Below, piece by piece: positions 59,402 through 64,000 of a stretch of 64,000 bases of DNA. The notes under the pieces were generated by a model, which did no database searches, was not told where the DNA came from, and saw only the letters and a program-made list of their open reading frames with translations. A program made the position numbers and the translations under genes. The DNA comes from a virus. Position 1 is the first letter of the stretch, and each line of letters opens with the position of its first letter. The DNA lies in IMG/VR virus record IMGVR_UViG_3300025133_000036, positions 62,001 to 126,000 of that record; one strand, given 5' to 3'.

Positions 59402-59668
59402 GTGAAATGGATTTTAGTCAATCGACGAGATGAGATAGTAGATTCATGTGAAATTGCTAGCCAAGTTGGAGTATCTGGGGCTAGAACATATTTTAAAGGT
59501 ATAAAACAAATGCAAGACGATAAAGCCTTTGATTCATTGTGGAAAGTAATGTCAAGGGCTGAGTATGATAGAATACTGGAGATGGGGTTAAGGAAGCCAT
59601 CATCACATGGACAAGTAGAATGGTGGAAAGAAGATAAAGAAATAATAGATGAGGAATTAGGTTCGTGA
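59402..59668 (+). CDS. Small protein of unknown function
   Basis: An 88-residue protein starting at a GTG at 59402, with GGGAGA upstream. It has a HTH-like middle (EIASQVGVSGARTYFKGIKQ) and a Trp-rich end (QVEWWKEDKEIIDEE). It could be a small DNA-binding protein. It overlaps the oxygenase gene by four bases. Confidence 0.5.
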   Translation: MKWILVNRRDEIVDSCEIASQVGVSGARTYFKGIKQMQDDKAFDSLWKVMSRAEYDRILEMGLRKPSSHGQVEWWKEDKEIIDEELGS

Positions 59669-60441
59669 TCAATAATACATTTGAATGGTGGAAAGAAAAT
59701 CATCAAAAATATATGTCAGAAGAGCCGTTTAAACATTGGGAAATAAACGGATTCTTTAAAGATGAAATATTAAGTCCTATTGCAACCGAACAACGCTTTC
59801 AGGACGCGTGGGAAATGGCCCTGGAAACAGGTCAGGGTGTTGCGCACTTTCTCGGTGAATACGAAAGAAAAATGGGCTTTAATAATGTATTAGACCCAGA
59901 AATGTTAAGCATATTAAAGTATTTAAATAGTGAAGAGATGCTTGATTTTTTAAGACACATCACAGGCATTCCAGATCTCATTGGGGATGATACTTTTTCA
60001 GGTGGTGGCGGTCATCTTATTCCTGTTAATGGTAAATTAGGTGTACACATAGATTTTTCAATACATGATGACATAAAATTTAAAGGTTATTGGCGAAGAG
60101 CAAATGTATTATTATATCTAAATAAAGAATGGAAACAAGAATGGAATGGACAATTAGAACTATGGGATAAACTCAGTAAAAAAGGAGGTAAATGTGTAAA
60201 AAAAATAAATCCGGATTTTAACAAGATGATAATTTTTGGTACTTTACGGAATTCATGGCATGGACACCCTATCGCGTTAAAATGTCCTGAAGATAGGAAC
60301 AGAATATCACTGGCTACGTATTATTACTCAAAACAACCAAGCAATGACAAATCACATCACTCTACCTTGTTTGCTGAGAATGATCAACAAATAGAATGGT
60401 ACGAAAACGAACTTGACCGTATACAAGGTGAAGAGGTATGA
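59665..60441 (+). CDS. 2OG-Fe(II) oxygenase
   Basis: A 258-residue protein with the dioxygenase triad: GKLGVHIDFSIHDD (HxD), NSWHGHPIAL (distal His) and RNRISLATYYYSK (2OG-binding Arg). VLLYLNKEWKQEWNGQLELW is the typical strand region of prolyl hydroxylase-like proteins. Phage oxygenases of this type are often associated with glycan or DNA modification; the substrate is unknown. It is the fourth such gene in the window and lies next to phoH. Confidence 0.8.
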   Translation: MINNTFEWWKENHQKYMSEEPFKHWEINGFFKDEILSPIATEQRFQDAWEMALETGQGVAHFLGEYERKMGFNNVLDPEMLSILKYLNSEEMLDFLRHITGIPDLIGDDTFSGGGGHLIPVNGKLGVHIDFSIHDDIKFKGYWRRANVLLYLNKEWKQEWNGQLELWDKLSKKGGKCVKKINPDFNKMIIFGTLRNSWHGHPIALKCPEDRNRISLATYYYSKQPSNDKSHHSTLFAENDQQIEWYENELDRIQGEEV

Positions 60442-60459
60442 TTTATATGGAGATAACAT

Positions 60460-61194
60460 ATGAACCGCAAGTACAAGTCAACAATAGGAGCTATCCCTAA
60501 GATAGTTAACAATTTTGAACCCAAAACAGAAAATCAACAATTGTTTCATTCGAAACTCGGATACGAGGAGAATCAACTCGTATTGTGTCACGGAATTGCC
60601 GGTACCGGAAAAACATATGTCTCAATTTATAAAGCATTGCAAGACGTTTTAAGACGCGGTACCGTTTACGATAAATTAATTATAATAAATCCTACTGTTG
60701 ATGTTGGCAATGAAGATAAATTAGGCTTTTTACCCGGAGAGCTTGACAAAAAGATCCAGCAATATAACGAATCAACATTTACCATCCTTGATAAAATCGT
60801 AGGTAAAGATAAAGCTCTAAAATTAGTAGAAAGAAATAAAGTACAAATTGGTGTACTTAATTTTCTTAGAGGCGTTAACCTTGAAAACTGTTACGTAATA
60901 CTCGATGAAGCACAAAATGTTTCGCCAATGCAAATCAAAACACTTGTTACCAGAATTTCAGAAAATTGCAAAATGATAATTCAAGGAGACATGTCACAGT
61001 GTGATAAATACAAGAATAATGGGGAACCTGCGTTTGAAAAGAGCGGATTTTGGGACATGTGGTTTCGTACAAACGGTGTAAAAGGTGTAGATCACATGGC
61101 ATTCAATCGCGAAGATTGTATTAGGCACCCAATTGTCAAAAGAATACTGTTAACATATGAAGAATCTCAACCAATCAATTTAACATTATCGTAA
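60460..61194 (+). CDS. phoH: PhoH-like ATPase
   Basis: A 244-residue P-loop ATPase. Walker A is CHGIAGTGKTYVS (about residues 43-55), Walker B is YVILDEAQNVSPMQIK, and the Arg/Gln motif is MIIQGDMSQCD. These are the diagnostic PhoH pieces. PhoH is a marker of marine phages. It is a predicted RNA-related ATPase of unknown exact role, often linked to phosphate starvation in the host. Confidence 0.9.
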   Translation: MNRKYKSTIGAIPKIVNNFEPKTENQQLFHSKLGYEENQLVLCHGIAGTGKTYVSIYKALQDVLRRGTVYDKLIIINPTVDVGNEDKLGFLPGELDKKIQQYNESTFTILDKIVGKDKALKLVERNKVQIGVLNFLRGVNLENCYVILDEAQNVSPMQIKTLVTRISENCKMIIQGDMSQCDKYKNNGEPAFEKSGFWDMWFRTNGVKGVDHMAFNREDCIRHPIVKRILLTYEESQPINLTLS

Positions 61195-61208
61195 CATGCA
61201 ACATATTG

Positions 61209-61230
61209 GTACACATGTTCAAAAGTGTAC
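61209..61230 (+). promoter_or_regulatory. Inverted repeat after phoH
   Basis: GTACAC (61209-61214) and GTGTAC (61225-61230) flank a 10-base spacer, just downstream of phoH. The arms are flanked by further AT-rich symmetry (ACATATT before, ATATATAATGT after). It has no T run, so a regulatory or attenuator site is possible. The rest of the 233-base gap up to 61427 holds an ATATATAT-like element near 61360-61378 (TTGGCA then TATAATATATAAG), a possible promoter for the pilin genes. Confidence 0.35.
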
Positions 61231-61427
61231 ATATATAATGTAACATTTTGATAATATGACCGTTCAGTAAATCCCATTAGAATAAACTCGGTAAAACACA
61301 TGCAACAATATCAGCATTTATAGTTTTACTGTTTAAATCCCTGATTTTTGGCATACTTTTTTCACTATAATATATAAGAAAGGCATTTGGCTGATCTTGA
61401 ACTGAAAAAAGTAAAAGGAGAACTGAA

Positions 61428-62087
61428 ATGTTCGAAACAATAAAAAAACTCGTAAAATCTTTTATGAGAAACATTAAAAGTACTAAAGGTAATTCACTTG
61501 CTGAATTTGCTGTTACCACCGCTATGATGGCAACTCTCGCGACAACTGCTGCACCCAAATTTGGTAATATTGGCGCAGGAGCTAAAGAAAAGAAATCAAT
61601 GGCAAATATTGATAAAATCTTAACAGTCGCTAACAACTATTACAATCAAACTGTATCTGAAGAAGGTAAGGGCAGATTTCCTGGCCAATCCAAATATGAT
61701 GTTGCGGTAGGTGGTATTGAGCTAGGTGAAGGTGAAACAACAGATCAAGTATTAGAAGTATACATTGAAACGATATTAGAAAGCAAAGTTGGTTATACAG
61801 CCGGACTGTCTGAATTCGTTTATACATTTTCACCGGCAGTTGACGATGATGATGCATTGCAAGGTGAATGGATGAACCTTGAAACAGATGTTGGTTTTTC
61901 TGAGACAGGTGCAAACGATTTCAAAAAAGACTTTGGTAATAAGGGAATCAAATCACCTTTTCAGGACGGTTCATATTGCTACCTAGTAATACCCGGAAGC
62001 GGTAGCGGTACAGATGCACAAGCGCCGGCATGTGTCGTAATTGATACAGAAAACCCAGCAAAACTATTTAAAACATTAGTACCGTAA
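61428..62087 (+). CDS. Prepilin-like protein (type IV pilin-like)
   Basis: A 219-residue protein. The N-terminus has a basic leader and then KGNSLAEFAVTTAMMATLAT, with Gly before Asn and Glu five residues on, the prepilin cleavage and assembly signature, followed by a hydrophobic helix. The mature part is low in Cys (SYCYLV and PACVV could form a disulfide). It has GGAGAA before the ATG. Pilin proteins are normally host genes, so this is either a transferred gene or a flank of the phage. It is followed by a second, more typical pseudopilin. Confidence 0.65.
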   Translation: MFETIKKLVKSFMRNIKSTKGNSLAEFAVTTAMMATLATTAAPKFGNIGAGAKEKKSMANIDKILTVANNYYNQTVSEEGKGRFPGQSKYDVAVGGIELGEGETTDQVLEVYIETILESKVGYTAGLSEFVYTFSPAVDDDDALQGEWMNLETDVGFSETGANDFKKDFGNKGIKSPFQDGSYCYLVIPGSGSGTDAQAPACVVIDTENPAKLFKTLVP

Positions 62088-62106
62088 ATTATAAGGAAAA
62101 AATACA

Positions 62107-62553
62107 ATGAAGAATATATTAAAAAATACGAATAAAGGTTTCACTTTGATTGAACTGGTAATGGTTACAATCATATTAGGAATCTTAGCTGCAGTTGCAA
62201 TACCGCGTTATACACAAACAGTTGATAATGCTGAAGCTGCAACCGAAAAAGCATTCGTTGATATGATATGGGCTGGATTAGAAGAAGAGGCTAGTCAAAG
62301 AAGGTTAGAATCAGGACTTGAATCTTGGCCGTATAATCCGCTATCAGTAATTGGTAGAACTCGGAACATTGTATTGACCATGTATGACGGTGTACCTGAT
62401 GAAGATGGTGAATGGCAGTTTAGTATAGATGCAGTTGGAGATCCAGCAGTATTCCATCATAGAAGAAATGATGAAATTTACTACTTTTCTTACGATTCAA
62501 CCGCATTTGAACTAGACGAAATACCTACTTTATATACACAAGACTCAGAGTAA
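62107..62553 (+). CDS. Type IV pilin / type II pseudopilin-like protein
   Basis: A 148-residue protein with a textbook prepilin N-terminus: KGFTLIELVMVTIILGILAA, where cleavage falls between Gly and Phe and Glu5 is conserved. The hydrophobic N-helix is followed by an acidic, Trp-containing globular domain. It needs a host prepilin peptidase. It could join host pili or alter them to affect phage adsorption, or serve natural transformation in the host. Ribosome site AAGGAAAA lies ahead of the ATG. Confidence 0.8.
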   Translation: MKNILKNTNKGFTLIELVMVTIILGILAAVAIPRYTQTVDNAEAATEKAFVDMIWAGLEEEASQRRLESGLESWPYNPLSVIGRTRNIVLTMYDGVPDEDGEWQFSIDAVGDPAVFHHRRNDEIYYFSYDSTAFELDEIPTLYTQDSE

Positions 62554-62982
62554 GTGACGTTTAATCAGTTATTAGAATACGGACTCATCACGGCTATCGG
62601 AGTCGTGTTGAGTTTCGTGTTTTTAATAGGAGATGATCCTGGTTTTGTAGATCTAAAAATCGAGCCTACAATGGAAGAGTTTTATGAATACCCTTTACAG
62701 GTTTGGATGGGTAATGACGGTGATGGTGACGTAGTTTTAGTTCGTTATCTTGTAACTAGAGAAAAAACAAAACTTTATATGTATAATAGACATGGCAAAG
62801 TGGTTCACAAGCAACATATAGCATTAAGTCCGCATAAGGATGGTAGAGAACGAATCGAGATATATACTTGGAAATTATATCGAACCGAATGGACGGATAG
62901 AATCGGTCCTGGTCAGTATTTAATAATTGTTGGAACAACTCACGATAAAAACGGAGATTCAATTGAAATTACTATACCTTAG
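62554..62982 (+). CDS. Membrane-anchored protein of the pilin cassette (unknown)
   Basis: A 142-residue protein starting at a GTG directly after the pilin stop. One N-terminal membrane segment (GLITAIGVVLSFVFLIG) is followed by an outside domain with beta character (VVLVRYLVTREKTKLYMYN and PGQYLIIVGTTHDKNGD), which looks like a fibronectin-like or FlgD-like fold. It may assist the pilin genes. No family is recognised with certainty. Confidence 0.5.
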   Translation: MTFNQLLEYGLITAIGVVLSFVFLIGDDPGFVDLKIEPTMEEFYEYPLQVWMGNDGDGDVVLVRYLVTREKTKLYMYNRHGKVVHKQHIALSPHKDGRERIEIYTWKLYRTEWTDRIGPGQYLIIVGTTHDKNGDSIEITIP

Positions 62983-63601
62983 TTTTTTACTAAGCGTCAT
63001 ATATTCTCAAGATACATTGGTCACTATTCAATGGCCTCACATTAACCGTACATCTAATTTTAAGACGTCCGTATTCCAAGGAAAACCCTGCGATGATACA
63101 GAATATCGCGATGAAAACGGATCACCGGCGTGGAAGAATTATGGCGGATGGTTGAGTGAGTGTGATTCTATACGGACTGTCGAATTTGATAGAGAGTTCG
63201 CGCTGCGAGATAAACTTAGAAAAAAACAGCAAGCAAAAAAAGATAGTCTTGATAATGTAGAGTTTGCGAACTTAGACCTTGACGTAGAATTAGATTTGGA
63301 TGCTATGTGGGAAAATACAGTTTGGAATGAGATAACAGATATTGGTGAAGAATATGTTGGTGAGGTAGAACAGATAACAGCGGTTGCAGGTGTTCGTGGA
63401 GCAGAAGCAGAAGATGAAGCATTGCAACATTTATATTATAGAAGGTCAATGAAACAATTAGCGTTGATAGATTTACAAAAAGCATATGGAAAATTAACAA
63501 TTAAAAAAGACAAATTAATCCGACTTAAACGGCCTACCAAAAAAATTGATGAATATTTATCTATGATAGATCGCAAAATAAAATCTAGAACTAGAAGCTA
63601 A
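62963..63601 (+). CDS. Secreted/periplasmic helical protein
   Basis: A 212-residue protein; the start is taken as TTG 62963 because GGAG lies 6 bases upstream and it opens a signal peptide (LKLLYLSFLLSVIYSQ, cleavage after SQ). The mature part has SVFQGKPCDDTEYRDENGSP and a long helical, charged C-terminus (KKQQAKKDSLDNVEF, MKQLALIDLQKAYG). Cys near 40 and 62 could pair. It overlaps the previous gene by 20 bases. No family is recognised. Confidence 0.5.
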   Translation: MKLLYLSFLLSVIYSQDTLVTIQWPHINRTSNFKTSVFQGKPCDDTEYRDENGSPAWKNYGGWLSECDSIRTVEFDREFALRDKLRKKQQAKKDSLDNVEFANLDLDVELDLDAMWENTVWNEITDIGEEYVGEVEQITAVAGVRGAEAEDEALQHLYYRRSMKQLALIDLQKAYGKLTIKKDKLIRLKRPTKKIDEYLSMIDRKIKSRTRS

Positions 63602-63638
63602 TATTACCAAAATAAAATAAAACAAAAGAGAAACATAC

Positions 63639-63980
63639 ATGGAACAGATTCTACAAAAGGTTGTAGGAGAATATTCATGGTTACTTATATCAGGGATTGC
63701 ATTATTATTGTTTAATGCAACTATACAGGAAGCTGTTGAGGGGATTATGATATTCCTCGGCAATGATTATAACGAAGATGATGTTGTTGAAGTTGATGGC
63801 TCACCAGGCCGCATAGTAAGAGTCGGTGTATGGAAAACTGTATTCTTTATTTATCACATAGTAAATGGAAAAATAGTAGGTGGTTCTAAATTAGTTGTTG
63901 TAAATTCAAAATTAAAAGATTTAAAAATAGAAAAACCGTTACCGACATTAGATTTGTCTAAATATCAAGACAACGATTAA
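63639..63980 (+). CDS. Small MscS-like channel domain protein
   Basis: A 113-residue protein. It has one or two N-terminal membrane segments (WLLISGIALLLFNATIQEA, IMIFLGN), then the beta domain typical of MscS channels: EDDVVEVDGSPGRIVRVGVW, followed by SKLVVVNSKLKDL. Full MscS proteins are near 280 residues, so this is a minimal or truncated form. It may sense membrane tension or serve in lysis timing or osmotic adaptation (inference). It lies at the end of the window, and any downstream partner is unseen. Confidence 0.6.
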   Translation: MEQILQKVVGEYSWLLISGIALLLFNATIQEAVEGIMIFLGNDYNEDDVVEVDGSPGRIVRVGVWKTVFFIYHIVNGKIVGGSKLVVVNSKLKDLKIEKPLPTLDLSKYQDND

Positions 63981-64000
63981 GTTTCATTCCACCAAATTTT

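Noticed and set aside
1-64000. Alternative genetic code with UGA read as Trp
   Set aside because: Genes such as the TS-family gene ending at 33759 stop at UGA, and Trp is coded by TGG throughout, so UGA is not generally reassigned.
1-64000. CRISPR array or insertion sequence
   Set aside because: No series of direct repeats with spacers, no transposase and no terminal inverted repeats were seen; the only tandem repeat is the 66-bp pair in the tape measure gene.
61428-64000. Prophage attachment site near the pilin genes
   Set aside because: No integrase, tRNA or direct repeat was found here, and T4-like phages do not normally integrate.

Overview
The window reads as a piece of the genome of an AT-rich, T4-like contractile-tailed phage (myovirus) that most likely infects a Gram-negative aquatic bacterium. 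Evidence for this: a gp18-like tail sheath followed by a gp19-like tail tube, a gp26-like baseplate protein, a tape-measure protein and a LysM-type baseplate protein, then a T4-style replication set (gp32-like SSB, UvsX, 5'-3' exonuclease/RNase H, DnaB-type helicase, family-B DNA polymerase), plus PhoH, dUTPase, dCMP deaminase and B12-dependent ribonucleotide reductase. Every supported gene is on the + strand, packed with ATGA/TAATG overlaps. I cannot name the host; the lipoproteins, secreted proteins and type IV pilin-like proteins point to a diderm.

Layout. 1-6.5 kb: end of a 2OG-Fe(II) oxygenase, then glycosyltransferases, two more oxygenase-like proteins and a sugar epimerase. 6.5-21.4 kb: tail and baseplate genes. 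21.5-25.8 kb: a divergent stand-alone family-A DNA polymerase, a large unknown protein, a Nudix hydrolase and a small conserved unknown. 25.77-26.5 kb: a 77-codon Rdx/SelW-like gene with an in-frame UGA at the CxxU position and a bacterial-type SECIS hairpin, followed by about 400 bases that look like a structured RNA. 26.5-34.2 kb: replication and deoxynucleotide genes. 34.2-38.4 kb: sulfotransferase, pentein-fold amidinohydrolase-like protein, a second thymidylate-synthase-fold protein, a small-molecule kinase and dUTPase. 38.4-38.6 kb: tRNA-Ala and tRNA-Cys. 38.7-45.3 kb: DNA polymerase, dCMP deaminase, Nmad1-like protein, type II glutamine synthetase, Cas4/RecB-like nuclease and a nucleotidyltransferase. 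45.3-57.8 kb: a second, larger glycan cluster. 57.8-61.2 kb: SNase, small genes, a lipoprotein, a 2OG oxygenase and PhoH. 61.4-64 kb: two prepilin-like proteins, two secreted or membrane proteins and a small MscS-like protein.

How the genes fit together. The replication and nucleotide genes form a self-contained DNA-synthesis programme. Both thymidylate-synthase-fold enzymes carry Asp where thymidylate synthase has Asn, which suggests deoxycytidylate chemistry and perhaps modified DNA. Two glycan clusters (about a dozen glycosyltransferases, epimerases and an aminotransferase) suggest glycosylation of virions or DNA. The most unusual items are the apparent phage selenoprotein, the structured RNA beside it, the extra PolA-like enzyme, the type II glutamine synthetase and the pilin cassette.

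Two recurrent upstream motifs were seen by eye: a TTG-box/ATATATAT class in front of mostly non-structural operons, and an ATATTTAT class in front of three structural genes.
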